Assembly: GCF_900496995.4 (NCBI RefSeq)
Contig: NC_044005.1
Coordinates: 29,554,363-29,618,362 of the forward strand
Direction of reading: 5' to 3'
Source of the DNA: Aquila chrysaetos chrysaetos
Taxonomy: Eukaryota > Chordata > Aves > Accipitriformes > Accipitridae
Length of the DNA: 64,000 nucleotides
Part shown: one piece after another, positions 20,901 through 35,900 of the stretch
How the letters are laid out: the number at the start of each line of letters is the position of its first letter
Numbering within the stretch: the stretch's first letter is position 1
Notes under the pieces: generated by a model
What the model was told of the DNA's origin: nothing
What the model saw: the letters and a program-made list of their open reading frames with translations, nothing else
Database searches by the model: none
Program-made: the position numbers and the translations under genes

Positions 20901-23900
20901 CTTAAACAGACCACAGTGGACTTGCTGCTTTAGTACAGTGTTCTGCATATGGAGAAAAAACTTCTCATCATACTCTTAGGAACAGACCACGTTTGTCCAG
21001 CTTTTTCTATTATGTACTTTATGGTCTAGGCATTATTGTGTTCCCAAACCTGCTAGGTAAAATTATCAGATGATGATTTTCACAAGACAAGAATAGGAAA
21101 TAGTGTAAGAAAAAACTTGACTCTTTACAGGAAATGGTTTTTGATGTTTCTTTTCAGTACTATTGTCACTGCAGGTGGAACTAAGGTGGAATGAGTCACT
21201 TTAAAAGGATGAAAGCATGGGTTTCTGCAATGTAACAAGTATAATATGTAATTTTTTTGTGTGTGTGAAAAAGCAGTTTAGTACAAGGCTTTATATCCAA
21301 ATTGGTAGAAGTGATTTACCCAAGTAAAATATCATTTCAGAAGAGATCAAAATAGCGTTGCAGAGCCACATTAACTGGAATATATTTTGTTGTTAAAATT
21401 ATGCCATACCAAAAATGTTTTCCACTACCCTGTTGTTTGGTAAACTAAAATGGGATGTTACCTGTAATTTGATGAATCACCAACTTTGGGAGTTGGCATT
21501 AGTTTTCTTTGTTGTGACAAATGATACTGCTGCGAGAGAGGTCTCAAGAATACCAGGTACTTCTAAGTTGTTAGTCACTGAAACTTAATAATGGTGGGTA
21601 AAACTAGTGATTGTAAAATAGGTGTGTGCCTTACCTTGTTTAAAATTTAACTTTGAAGCTTCTTTCAATTTATGAATGTAAAAGACTTAAAGAATGAATA
21701 AACTCTGGTTGTATTCCTATTGGAAAAAGCTGATTACTTTCTACCAGTAGCTAAGTATGCTTAGGGATAGAAATAGTATTTAGAGTTCCTGAAGAAGTTG
21801 GTATACTGAGGTCACAGTTTGCTTCTCAAATTGTTTACCCAAAAAAGGAGATAGTAAGGTTTTAGAGATGTGGGATTTCCTCCTTGACCTGTTTGTTCAG
21901 TGTCATTAAAACACACTGAATGATTAAATTAACCTTGTATTAAGTAACATGGAGGCTAATATTTGCTTTTTACTTCTGAGAGTCTGAGTATATGTCTAGA
22001 AGACCGTAAGGTGCTTGCTGTTATGGTTGCCTTTGCTAAATCCTCTTCTGTCCACGTGATGTAATCTTCTGTTGTCATTTGGAAATCATACATTGCTTGT
22101 CTTCAGTCATGTATTTCGCAGTGCCAGGATGTTTAGATGTTGGTATAGCGGTGCTCTCTATCCTGTGTGAGGCTTTGTGATGTTTTCTTAACTTGTGTTA
22201 CATTTGCACAGAAAGGCTGAGCAGCACCAGGGTGTTAATTAGGCTTTTTGCAATGTGTTAATTAAATTTTATAAATGCATGTTGAGTAGATCCAGTGGAA
22301 CCGGTTTTTGAAGTAAAATACAAACACTATGCACTCACACTTCCTCCATAAACAAATGATTGTGATTCATCTTGCAGTATTCCATGAACTGTACAGTTCT
22401 TTCCTGGTTAGTTGTCTGTTCAACAAACACAGGGGTTGGTTTGCACACTCTCCATTTCAGATATATATAACAGGCACTAAAATGATACAAAAAACAGTTT
22501 TCTATTTTTGTTTCTTCTTTGAAGATCCCTTGTAAGGCAATACTGAGATTCTCAAGAGCGAACAATTTGTTAAACACAAGGGTGGAGTTGATAAAACTGT
22601 ACGGGCAGAGGCAGAAATGCATATTTTCATATTTGGCACCTGTGTTCTGTACTTGATGGCAATCTATAAATATTTACATACTGCAAAAGTAAATGAGTTA
22701 TTGTGGTAGCTGTTGCTGTTTCTTGCTTTCACAGGAATGAGGTGACTCTCCCAGTCACAGACTATACACGCAAGCGCAGAGCGTTGCATGCGCAGCTTCT
22801 GCTGAAGCTGCCATTTTGTCATCTTGGAAGGAGTGTGTTCAAACCTCCTTCTCTGTTTTTTGTTCCTGCATGCTCATGCTTTACAGTATTAACTAATAGT
22901 TGGGAAGGAGCATTTCCATTCATCATTTTTTTTTCCAGTATCAGTGTTTCAACAGTTTTTTGTTTGAGCTGCACATGTGTTGTAAGATTTTTCCTTAGGA
23001 CCTGACAGTCAGTGTTGTGACAAGAATTGTAAAAATGGAAGTCAAGGCAGGGAAGGGGTGTTCTGGATTTGAGGAAGATGGGTGTGCTACCTGTGTCCCA
23101 CTGAGAGTATCCATTTCTCTACTGTAGAGCTGGGACACTGAATAGCCTAGAGAGCTGTCCGCTGCTAATGTTGGCCAGAAAAGGTCACTCAGGCCATGAG
23201 GGAGCAGATGCTATTGACACACCAGCTCTGGGAGAAAGGGAGCTGAAGTTCCGCAGTTGCGGTGTGATGTGGCTGGCCTGGTGGTCCATGAACACTTCCT
23301 GCATTTCATTAAATGCTATATATGAATTTGATACTCTTAACAGGCAGTATAACAGCTGGATGAGCTCTCTTGCATAGTAATAGTATTGTTTTAAAGCATG
23401 TGCCAGATGTAGGGGCTTATTGCCCACAGGCACTGGTCTGTACAGCTGCTAATATCAGCTTTCTACTTGCTCCTTCTGTCTGTAGCACGATTTTTCTCCT
23501 TGCTTCCTTAGATGTTATCCACCTCAGCAAACTCTGGCTCTTTTGCACTTGAGGGCCTGTCGTGGTGCTGACGGTCCCAGTTAAGCAACAGTTAAATCTG
23601 TCCACCTTCCCTTCCCATAATCTCTGGTTTACTTCTGTGCTGTGTCACATCCATAGAAATCTTCCCTGAGCTGATCAGAAAAATCACTCTTCTGCTTCTG
23701 GGATGTTTGTAACAAATCTGCAAGTGTCGGATGGACCATGAGTTTAACAGGAGATGGGGTGCTCATTAGAGGTTTCAAATTAAAATGCTGACAAGCTGGA
23801 GCTGCTGCATTGCACCTGTTGTGTTGTTAATGCTCCTGCTGTTGCAGCTGCTGCCTCTATCCCTCCTGTGTTCCTCAATGCAAAGTCTGCATCTCTTTAG

Positions 23901-26900
23901 GAGCTGAGGTTCTGGAGAACTTAACTGTGAGCTCTTTGGAACAGCAAATTGTCTTCCTGTCGTATAACAGCTACCAGTGGTATTGTGCCCATCAGGGCCT
24001 TGGAGCGTTACTGCTATACATTTAATAAATAATAAAGCAAATGTATGTTAAGGGAATCCAGATGATTTGAAGTTTCTGCTGCTTACTAGGGGGGATTCAG
24101 GATTATCTATTGGAGTCAGTTTGGGGACATGTTGAAAGAACCATTTACATTTACACTCTTAAGAAGAGAGTGTCTTGCACTAATGAATGAAGGTTTCTCT
24201 AATCATTGTTCTCACTAGAGTGCTTAAGCAAAAAGCATTTCAGAAGCATTTCATAGTTGTAAGTTTTACCTGGTCTCTGTTTCCTATACTAGCCTTAAAA
24301 TTTCTCGCTGTTTCTAGCGTTGCCTGTGTTCCACAAGAAAGATGAAGTATATTAGCATAGAGAAACTTGTAGAATGTTTTACAGATTTATTTTGAACCTG
24401 CTTGCCATCAAGGTTGTCTGTACTAATGTTCCCACCTGGGACAGCAGTGCTAAGAAACAGTAACTTTTTTAAACACGTCTACAAGCTCTCAGATCTTCTT
24501 TTGGTGAGTGATATACATACATGTAAAAACCACAGTCCATGCTGAACATGGTGGCAGTCTAAATAGAACAAGAAACAAACCAGAAGGGTTGGGGAAGAGA
24601 GGACAAACACGTCTATTTTTAGACAAGAATCAGTAGATGGGTTTGGTATATTTTTCAGGATTAGGTTTGTGGTTGCTTTTTGTTGTGTTGTTTTTGTTTC
24701 TTTTACAGGTATGTAGTTTTGGCCTTTGTTTAGAACCAGTTCAGTGTCCTCAGAGCAGTGTCCAGACAAAAAGGAATTTCATCTAGTCCTTCTTTTGAGG
24801 AAAATGTAACAGAAAAGGAACAGAGCACAGGCGTACAGCAGATCTCATGCTGAATGTCAGTTAGGAACATCATACTCTGGGAAGAGAGCTAATATGAAAC
24901 TGGGGTGTGTAAGCAGGATGTTGGCTGCAAGGTGTGAAAAGTCTGGTTAGTGCAAATAAACCTTTAGCTGGAGTAATGTGTCTAGTACTCAATACTGCAG
25001 CTCATAAAGGATGAGGGAGTCCAGAAGATCCAAAGGGGAGTGATGAGAATGATCAGATTCCTAGAAAAAATGCAGGAAAGGGCTGGATAACTGGATCTTG
25101 TTTCTTCTAGAAAAGAAGACTGACGGGACACATGATAAGTCTTCAAAGAAGTAAAAAGTTGCTATATACAGGAGAGGAGCAAACTTTTCTATTTCCATTG
25201 CAAGTGGGACAGTACTGAGTTTAAACTGTGGCAGAGGAAATATAGAGCAGTTACTAAGAAAAGTGTTCCTTTCTAATAGTAAGTGTAGTCAAGCACTGGA
25301 ATAGATTGCTAAGGGAGGTTGTGGAGTCTCCAGTGTTAACAATCTTTTTTTAAAAGAATAGTTTGGAGAAGTAGTGACACATTATTGATTCAGCCTTGGA
25401 AGAAGAAAGGATTGGTGACTTCCCAAGGTTCCCGCTCAATCTTTTTTCTAGATGTCTTTTAAAAAAAAAAAAAAAAAAAAAGGTAAAAAGGTGTTAAAGT
25501 AGTGCAGGGATATCCTGGAAAAATAGCAAGAATTTACAGTGTGGCTTTGCAAAAATGTACTGTTTTACATCCATTCCTATTTTCTTTCACATTTGAAATA
25601 TTTTGATATTTCAGTTTAAGTCATGTAAAATGTATTGTAAGTTGAACTGTTGAACTGTGCATTATCCCTGATTTTTTTGTAACCACTTTATTAGAAAGAT
25701 GGTATGTATAAAAAGAAACTTGTATTAAAAAAAAAAAAAAAGCCTGCATTCAGGCAACTATGAGTTTTGTAATTTCTCCAATAGTTCAAAAACATCTTTG
25801 ATGTTTTTATATCTTAAGCTGAAACAGTATCACTTTGGTGGCAGCCCAGACCATCATATGTGAGTTATAAGTTTATAAATATGAAAATAATTTGAGATTT
25901 CAAAAAAGCTCTACGTTTATTTTAAGTGGCAAAGTTATTACAATCGAAATCTGTCATTGGCTGGAAAAGCTAACAAAGGCTGAAAAATGCATTGCAAATA
26001 AAAACCTTAGACATCTGGTATTGTTTATGTCTTGCAACTGTATTGTACTGGTCATCACTTAGCCCACATGATCTACATATGATTGTTCATGAGTTTTTGT
26101 TTGTCTTGATTTATAGATGACTTTGATGAGCTTGTGGTGAGTAACAATGATGTTGTGCTCAAAAATATCGCTGAAGATTTGCGGAATCGTTTACCCATCG
26201 AGGCAATGTTTAATTCAGAACATCGAGCTATTCAGAAAGTAAGCTGATTGTTATGGTCTCCTTTTGCTGAACCACATAATTTATTTGGGGACTATGCTGA
26301 TTTCAGTTTTAGCAGTAGTTCATAGTAGAGAATGAGCACTGGATTGAGGTATAGGAAATGTCAGTTTGGTTCTCAGGTCTGTTGCTGCATGATTGTGTGA
26401 CCCCAAGAAAGTCGAAGAAAGTTGCTTCATAGTTCTTAATACTTTGATCAGAAGTTATTTGGCATAGCTTTCATTCTGTGTGGTATGGCACTTGTCACAG
26501 TGATTCTTTAATGCTAGCTCCATAATAGACTCTAACAGCCCCCTTAAAGAAAACAGAAATACAGGGCCAGTGTTTTGCTGTTGCCATAACGTGGGCAGCC
26601 CAGAAATGATTTCCAGCTCTTTTCAGATTCTGATGGCTCAGAAAGAAGTGGGCTGTGAGTCCTGTGGGAGGGGAGAGCACCTTTTCTACTTGAGCTGTCA
26701 GTATAGGTGGAAAGTTAACGCGTTTTCCCAGAAAAGTGGTGTGTGGCGCTTAAACGGGAAGAGTGGATTGGCCACGTGCAGCAAGCCTGGGAGAATGAGG
26801 AAAGAGGAGTAGGAGGATGAAGATTATACCCCTTGAAATGATGAGAAGGCAAGCATCCCAACTGGTACTTTTGATTGAAAATGACACCCGTGTTAATCAG

Positions 26901-29900
26901 GGGTGTTTCTAGATGGAGGCATAAGGCATGAAGATGAAAATATTCAGACAGTCGAAGATGAGAAGCAAAATTGCCCTTTCTCCTAAGTTTAAGTTACATT
27001 CTCCTCATTAAAGTGGAAGAGGAAAAAACCTCCTTTACCCTGTATCCCCTCTATAGCCAAGCAAGCACTAAGGAGACAAAATTCACGGCAGGTCTCTTAC
27101 TCAGCTGTCGGAACCAGCTTGCTTTCCTTTGTTGACTTCCACTTACTGGTTATTTCAGTGGAATTTCATGATCCAGTTTACATGCAGGATTTCTATGGTT
27201 TAATTTTGATTTGTAACTTATGAGTAGGGAAAAACTTGGATCTCAGGGATTTTGGGAAAGGTAGGGTGGTGGGGCAATTAACTGTGTTAACAGTGTAGGT
27301 GCAATTAAGAGACTTGGTTATGCCTTTCTTAGGTTTTGTTCCTCTTCTCAGATACACCAGCATCCACTGCCCATGATTCATGTTGATGCATTCCTTTATG
27401 ATGATGATTTTGTTGATTCATTGTGTGAGGAGGGAAAAATGAGTAGGAGCTACTGCACAGAGTGTGGCTCATACAAGACTGCATCTTTAGGTAAGTGCTC
27501 TTTTGGGAACACGAGAAACAAATTCAGTTTAACTAAACTGGTTTGTGCAGTGACTCAGCTGGACAACACAACATCCAGCTGTTGGAGGACTTTGTCCAGA
27601 CTCGTGCAGCACACAGGCCAGAATTATTTCCCATAACCAATGGAAGGAGACTCCTACACACGTAAGTTGAATTAATTTGCAGTGTATGAGTGACACTAGT
27701 TGCCCACAGAAACTGGGCAGGGAAGGAGGTAGGGCTACGTACCAATGAAAAGGAAGGTGCAAGAGGAAGACAATACTGTAAAGGTCCACGCGGTAGCCTC
27801 AGTCTCCTCTTGCACGCTGAAAAGCACCGTCTGTCTTAAAGCTTGTGTGTGGTGTGGTACAGATCAGTGCTGTCGCCAGTATAGCCCAGGCATTGAAGGA
27901 GGAATGGTTTATATGGAGAACATTCTGTTCCTTAAAACCTTGGAGTTGAAATTCAAGCTATTAATGTGTCTTCCCATAAAAAGGTTTGCATGGATTGAGT
28001 TGAGCCTTAGGTACCATGTTTCCTTTTTCACTTAAACAATTCCAAGTTACTTTGTTTTGAACTCTTTAATATATGTCACTGTGCAGAAAAAGGTAATTCA
28101 GTTTCATGAAGGATTTCAAAATTCTCCATGTAAGGGAAGGAATCCCCAGACTTGGGACAGACTACTTGGCAAGCTACCTCCAATCTGCAAACCCTGGTTT
28201 TCCAGGGTCCCCAACACTAGTTCAGGCAGGAAACCATACAGGTTTTCAGCGATGATAACTCTTCAGATTAATATTTCATTGGTTAGTAATACAGTAGTTA
28301 GTACTGCCCACCCAACACCTTTGTTCTGTTCTTATTTCCCAGAGTTTATTTCGCATTCCTTTTCCCTCATGGAACTGAAGTTTCTTTATCAACATGTACT
28401 GCCTGACCTGACAGGAAAGGTAGTGGTTGACGTTGGCTCCAGGCTTGGTGCAGTGCTATTTGCGGTAACTTCCAGCACAGGAATTCATATTTTATTACTG
28501 TGACAAACATTTTCCCTCTTCTCTGACTGCCTACTCTCGTTACTCCATCTTGGGACGGGTCATTCTGAGAGGCACCTCTGATCTGACTGGTTGAACAGTA
28601 TAAGGTGCTGTTTACTAGCGATTTCAGTTGTTGCTCTGTTCCTCACAAGAGGGAATACAAATGATCTTGCTTATGGAGAGGAAAAGTCTGTTGTCCAACA
28701 GAGTAGCATATTGCTGTCACACATGCTGCTCTTTTGCTAGTTCCTGCTCTGTCTCTCCTTCATAAGTAAGTTTGTCCTCTATGTCTTGACCATGTCTATA
28801 TATAGATTAGTTACGCTAAATTCCTTTATGAAGCTGACAAACTGTTAAATTATACAAAGGAAGACTTTGATATGAATTTGTCTCCAAAAGCATATTGTCC
28901 TGCTCTGCGTTTTAAAATGCACATAAAATACTTCATCGAGAAACTTGAGTGCAATTTTGATTGCTTTTGGCATGGCTGGTGGAACATATGGCCAACAGCA
29001 ATGCAAAACACACATTACAACTTTCTTACAAAAGTCAATGGCTGTTTAGGGCTCAATCTTGGAAACACTTGAGCATGTAATTTTACTCATCTGAATAATC
29101 TAATTTTGGGACTACTCAAATGAGGAAATTTACTCCCATTTGTAAATATTTGCAGCATTGGGTCCTTAAATGGTAACACTTTTGCTAGCCTGAATTTGTT
29201 TTGGAGTACTTAAATGCTTGTATTGTTACAGTAGAAGATAGTCTCAAATAAAGCAGGGGAAACGTTTTAAAAAAGGAGTTCTCCTTTTTAATCATGTTCT
29301 TCGCTTGTATTGGAGGAGGGGTGACTTCACCTTCACAGGTTGCTTTCCTACTCTGAGTTGAAGGGTTTCAGAAAACATTAATAATTAGATTGTAGTAGAT
29401 AGATATCTCAGATATTCTGTATCTTTAGCTTTGTTTGCCTTTGCCATTGCTGGCAAAGTGTAATTATGGTGTTCAGCAGAGACAATAGCACTTAAAGCAA
29501 TATCTTCATTAGGGCCCTGTAGGCTCAAGTATTTGTACTTTTTTTTTCCTAACATCTCCAACAATTTTCCAAAATCTCAGTCCAAAACTGAACCATTATT
29601 TTGGGCTTATTATTAAGGGATAATTTATCTTTTTTCATATGTACCTGTATGAAGCACCTGAAAATGGGAGTAACACAATACTTAGAGGTGCTGACAAAGA
29701 CTCTGTACCAAAATATCCCATTATATTACTGGTATATTGTCCTCCATTTTCATTCACTTTGACTATGTGTATGTCTTATTTTGGGGGTGGTTTTTTTCCT
29801 CTTGCTATTTTTTTCTTCCATTCTCCCAAGAAACAAAAATGTGCAGAGTCTTTCACACTTTCCTTCTTAGACCATTTTCCATCTGTTTTGCAATTGAAAT

Positions 29901-32900
29901 GAAGTTGGAGCTTTCCTTTTTATTATTTTGACGTGTCATTTTGGATCTTTTATTAAAATTCGTGAGACACAAGTGGGAATTGCCAGATCAGTGGCTTAGC
30001 TCTGAAAAACGTCATGTCCACTGAAAGACATTTCTCAACTTGCTGTTTTAAATGCTTTCTTAATCTTAACCTGTGTTTTATTTTTTCCATTTTAATTGAA
30101 ATTTTTGTATTTGTTTGAAAGGCATCACAGTTACTAAATTTCCTTTTCCTAATGTAGGGTTATCTTTATAGCTCAGCATCCCAACTGTATGGAGTAGAAA
30201 TGAATGCAGACTTTTGCCAGTTGCAAGAAATGATGATTACAAAATACCAGTTCATTGACAGAATAAAGGTAACTAAATACGTGGTTTAGTGTATGTATTT
30301 TTAACCACTCTGTGCTAGGTATCCTGTTTATGTGAGTGGCTGGTAAATCAGCGTTCTGAGAAGTTTCTGCCTTTGCTTGTTTTGGTCCTAAACAAAGGCT
30401 TTGCATTAGGAAAAAAAAAAAATCTCATAGCAGAGGGGAAGAGGGAAAAATATGATAACATGTTGAATTGCTTAGCCTTTTTCCTGAGTGGACTTACCTA
30501 CTGGCTCATGCAAAACAGATATATCTTGGCTGTTTCTCCCAGTGAAATCAATGACATTATTGCCACTAACCTCCATGAAACTGAGTCTGTAATATTTTCT
30601 GTTATGAATAACAAAACTAAATGTCTGTGTTTCATTAATGTTAGCAGAAAGATGTTTGTAGGATTTGCAAATTTGCATCTAAGAATACCTAAAGAACTTA
30701 TGGCTATTAGTGTTTCCTTTCTTGGAATGTCAGTGCATATGTACCTTCCACAAATAAAATGAGTTTCAAATAATGCGATACCGTTATGGGAACTATTTCC
30801 CTAGTCCCATTATGGAAATAATTACTATTTTAATGAGAAAAAAAATTTTTTTTTTTCCTTTTTGGGGAATACCAGTTATTTTGTTACCAGCACAAATTGG
30901 TAAGTAGAATACGCTGGGTAGAATACTGGCTTTAATCCTGTGATTTATGCACAGGTGTATGCACTTGAATGGAGTCACACAAACTGCTGGGTGTAGTAGT
31001 TTCTTGGGAGTTAAAGTAACCAATTTTAAACTGGAAAGAAACAATAAACGTAAAATATTTAACACAGGGTAAGCAGTATAATTGAGTTGCCTGATTCAAT
31101 CCCAGTTGCTGCCAGTTTATCCATAACCTTTGGTTTTTGCGTATGTTTTGTGTTCATAACACTTTATTGTGATGAGACTGAAAGTGCAGTTAGGAACTCT
31201 GTCAAGTTAATTCAGTGGAGCTGGAGATCTATATGCATGCTTTTCAACCTTGTATATAAGCCTTTTTGTTTTTCCTTCACACCTTGTAATTCTGCTGAAG
31301 TATTCATTTCAGAGCATAAAGATAAGAAGATAATACGTTTTCAAAGCAGTGCCTGAGGACTTAGCTATTTGAGTCTCATTAGATGCTAATTTAGTCATGT
31401 GACTCCTGTTATCACACTGCTTTGAACGTTTCAATCTTTAGATTTTTATTTCACCCCCAAATGAATCCTCTCTAGAGATACATACCAGCTTGAAAAATAG
31501 TAAGAATCCAGTTGCTAATAATAATTAATGACACTAATTTGAAAAACTATTGAGAGACCCTTCTTAAATAACATTTTTTTTTTCAGGATATTCTGAGTTT
31601 ATTAGAGCCTGTTCCCAAAGGACAGCAGTGTGGAATGATGTCTATAGTAGCTAAATTTGAGTGAAGCTTGTGTTTTTTTGGTCAACATTTGGTTTGTTAA
31701 AGTACATAGAAAGTTGCTAAGCATCTTTTGCCATTTGAGCAAACACTTAAATGCTGGGAGGAAAGTAAACAGTTCAACAGATCTTAGGAAACTTGAGACC
31801 TCCATTCAGAAATTGCCTGTAATCATGAAGCCTTTGTGTGTATCCCATTGGGCAACAGGGTAGTTTTAAAATCAGTTGCTGCTGCCTCTGTTGTGCCAGC
31901 ACACAGCCAAGTGGGTCAGGGAGCTGGTCCAGCTGAAAAAGAACTGAGCAAAAAAGTGGTGTTTTGGCTGGAGCAATACCTGGGTCTGGCTCATGGTGCA
32001 GCCACATGTGCTTATGTGGTCCAACATTCCCCCATAGGAATGAGGATGTGTTTGGGGAGAATGAGGTGCTTAGGTCACTTTAGTCAGAATGGTCACCTAC
32101 TCTGTAAATGCAGACTAATTTTAAGTTAAGGTTTAAGTGTTATTCAAGTCAAGGAAACATCAACACATGTTCAAAGTTTCCCAGTAGTTTAAGCATCTTT
32201 CTGAATTGAGGCTTAAAATACTAGGACTGCCATTAGTAGGGCATTAAGAAAATGTAGTGCTAATCATGACTTCTTGTGCTACAAGAAGTCCACTGGTAGA
32301 ACAGGCCACCAGTCACATGTGTTTGGATTAAAGGACTGCTGCTCAGGTTTTTCTACGGAAATTCTGTGGCTTTGTTATTTCTGCCCCTTGAAAATAAGAG
32401 AGTGAAGTAAAATGTCTTCTAGCCTCAGAAGTAGTGAGCCAAATCCCACTTACAGTCTAGGTAAATCTAGGTTCCAATACATGAGTTCTGGCAGATCTAG
32501 CTGAGGCTTGTTTTGCCCCTAGCTGTCTGTCCTGCCCCACTGCAGGAGGCTGTTGCCCCTGTAACAGGGCAGCAGTTAAGCCTGTGTCCACAGTATCTCT
32601 ACCACCGCAGTTTATGGTCTTTCATTTTAATCTACAGTTAGCAGTGGCTTTATGCAGAAGACATGAGTTGACAACCAGGACCCACTGTATTTAGGACTAC
32701 TGATGCTGGCCTGAGTGGTCTGTCATCTTTCTCTGCTGCCTGAATGGTTGAACTTCTTAATCAGCTCTTGTACTGCTACAGTTTACAGTGCACTGTTTTA
32801 AGATAAATTATTGCCAATCTTAATTGTCTAAAAAGCTCTAACTTCCATGAACTAGTGGATAAATAGCTCAGATGTCCACACACTAGAGGTGAAAGTAGAA

Positions 32901-35900
32901 ATTTGACTAGTCATTCTGACAACTAAACGGTCCCTATTTCTCAATGAGATAGAGCCTTCAAACACTAACCTGCCAGTTCTGGGTAAGGTACAAGAACACA
33001 GTTGCTTCCTTTCCACTCACTACAGGCAGTGGTGAACAACTTGGCATAGTAATGTGTTTAAGGAGATAAAGCTGTTTATTTTACTGATTTGGAGCACTTG
33101 CAGAAAACCCATGGAATATAGCTTTCAGAGATGAAATGCTGTGATGCCTAATTTTTTATGAACGGTAGAGTTTTGTTTCTGTTATTACTGATATTGAAAT
33201 ATTTGGCTATAATTGCTATTGCTGTAATGCATTCTGATAGCATGAACCACAGTCATAAACTGTGGCAACTCGTCATCTTTTCCATACTTGAACTCTTACC
33301 AGTTGCAGAGGTGGTAGTACCTGTTTCCTCTATCAATCAGAACAGCATGCTTTGCGTGTTTGTTATGAGGAGGAATACATAATTTACCCTCCCAACAAGT
33401 ATTGATATATTGTTAAGTGGGCAAAACGTTTTTCAACAGATAAGTGTTTTTGATCTTCTATACTAACATTCAACTTCTTTGTCAGAATTAAGAATTCCTT
33501 TAAACATCTGTCCAGTGTTGGAAGGATTTGACAAAATGTGAAATGTTGAATCCATCAGGTTAGTATATTCCCAGCACAACCTAGTAATATGTCACACAGG
33601 AAAGAAAAGAAGTTGTTCAGGTTTTCTGTCAATTTTTAACATATAGGGATGCACTTTCCAAAAAAATTGTGGAATGCAAGTAATATTCAGACTGGCTTTC
33701 TCTCCCTTATCCCTTCAAAAGATGTTTATGTTTCTCCTCAGATTTGGGATGTGATGGTATTTCTCCATGTTTAAGAGGAAATCAAACACATTTTGTCAGT
33801 GTTAATGAGCATCCCTATTCTCCTGTCACTATAATCTCACCTGTTTGAAAATGACATGATATGCTAATATCCTTTCTGGTAGGTGAAGGTAGATGAAATC
33901 AAACCAGCTCCTATGCTGACTGGAGAGGTAGTTTTTTAGTGAGGTAAAGCACTTGCTGTCCTTCAGTGCCACTGTGAGCATCCTGCCTTTCCGGCATTCC
34001 CAATCCCAGTACGTGTCATGAGAATTCAGCTGTCAAACCTGGGTCTGTATGTAGTGTCTTTTCTAGCTGTAATCCTTTAGTAACCCACTGAACCTCTGCG
34101 ATGCCTTTTAATATCCTCAAAAAGCTTTAGCTAGCTTAGCTCCTTTCCTGAAATCAATGAGCATTTGTGATAAAATATAGGTAAGTGAAATGTTAACAGC
34201 CATCGCATACATCACCTCCTCTTTTATGGCACACAGTGTCCTAGACCACAAGTCAGATGTAGTTTATTTCACTTAACATAATGAATCAAATATTTTAATT
34301 AGAGGAGATAAATCTGATTTTTATTCTTTAATTTTTTAAAGCTTATTCTGGTTATTTACTACAGTTTTATCTACTATAAAGCCTGTGAAATACCCTTTTT
34401 TATGACTGGTTCAAAATGGTGGTAGCAGGTGCTGTATTAGGTTGACAAGCTTCATGGCTACTTGAAGGCTGTATTTGTCTCTTAAATTAATTTATGCCTT
34501 GTGACATTTTTCTCCTTCAGGTGGTTCACGCAGACATCTGTACTCAGGCTTCACTTCTTCAGAAGGCTGATGTTGTTGTAATGAATAATGTCTTTGAATA
34601 TTTTCTTGACAGACAGGAACAGGCCAGGTAAGCTATGTGTCCAAACAAGTTATCTAGTTCTTTGACAATGTGTGTGTAACCTTGTTAGTTATGGAAAACC
34701 TTAAGGTTGTGCTTTTTGAAGTCACATACATAAATTACATAAGGAAATTGTTTTAAACTGCCTACACTTAATTGTATTAACTGCTAAGGTGTTATGGCAG
34801 TTGTTTATTGTTAAACCCACTAAACACTGGTGCTTTGTTTACCCAAATCTTGCCCTGAATCCTTGTACTGATCTGTTAAAATAGTGTCTTGCTGTTAAAG
34901 GATCTGAAATTACTATATCAGCATAAAGCTTAATCTTCAGAAAGAAGACAGGTCACTGACTTGTGGGTGTCAGAGCTTTAATATAGATGCACTGCAAAAC
35001 ATGGTTATTAATGATATTTCTAATATAACTTCATAAGGATGTGGTAGCAAACAAATACATGGCTAAGGTTCTTCTCTTTCAGGTGCAAGACACTCACAGC
35101 TGAGGTTTTGCTAATCCAGCATTATCAGTTTAAAACATAAATAACTTCACCGTCCAAAGTCACTGTGCCTTTAGAATGGGCAGTCAAAAAGAAAGAGTGC
35201 CTGTGTCTCTACCATCCCAGCCAACAGTCTGACATTTGCTAGCTGTTTCAGCTAAGGCTTGTCCTACTGCCCTTGATATCAGGTGGTAATGTCAACCAGA
35301 GAGGCACAGAGTGGATGGGTGAAGGGTAGTGGGTGTTTCAAATTGCCAGGAGATTTGTTTCCAGGCACATGACTGAGAATTCATTTGATTCTTCAAGAAC
35401 TCAGGAGTATTGGTTTAATGTTGCATTAGTACCATGAAGACAAATGACATCTGAAGAATGCTGGAAATTAAATTCTTTTTAGTCTGAATTGCTGTGCTGT
35501 GAGAAATGATCTGACTTGCAAAATCAGAAAAAAATGAATGCTGGGGGCTATATTTAAATATTCCGATTGCTAATGTCTTAAGAGAATATTTTGTCACGAC
35601 TGCAAAGTATGTATGTAAAGAGCAGCTTGTTGTTAAGCTTAATAAAACAGTGTGCTCAGAGACTCTGTTTTCTTCAAAAGTTTAAAGGGACTAAATGTCA
35701 TTGTTTAATCCTAGTCCAAAGTGAAGGTGTTGACAGTACAAAATGACATGCATATACGTATCAGAGTTAAGAAGTTACAAAATCTTAACATTATAAGACC
35801 ATGTATTCCATCTGTTTTTAATATGAAGCTTGATTTTGTTCATACAAAGATTTTTGCTTAGATATTAATAGCGACTGATAAGCATGTATAGTAAGTCTTT

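Larger units (their letters stand above)
14905..26116 (+). other. First intron of the methyltransferase gene
   Basis: An 11.2-kb intron. Its first kilobase belongs to the CpG island; the rest is AT-rich. It contains an alternating pyrimidine-purine hairpin (16737-16770), palindromes at 18272-18291 and 19786-19806, an old CR1 copy (24966-25350) and A runs at 25461-25481 and 25727-25741. No additional exon with supporting frame was found; an acceptor-like TTTTTCAG near 17884 leads to nothing recognisable. Confidence 0.65.
26239..34520 (+). other. Introns 2-5 of the methyltransferase gene
   Basis: The noncoding parts are 26239-27351, 27491-28342, 28465-30157 and 30269-34520. AT-rich and unique-looking. 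The last holds a candidate alternative terminal exon (31587-31664) and a perfect hairpin (32268-32290). No repeat family recognised. Confidence 0.6.

Noticed and set aside
27373..27636. Stand-alone small gene starting MIHVDAFLYDDDF
   Set aside because: It is coding exon 3 of the methyltransferase gene read through its donor into intron.
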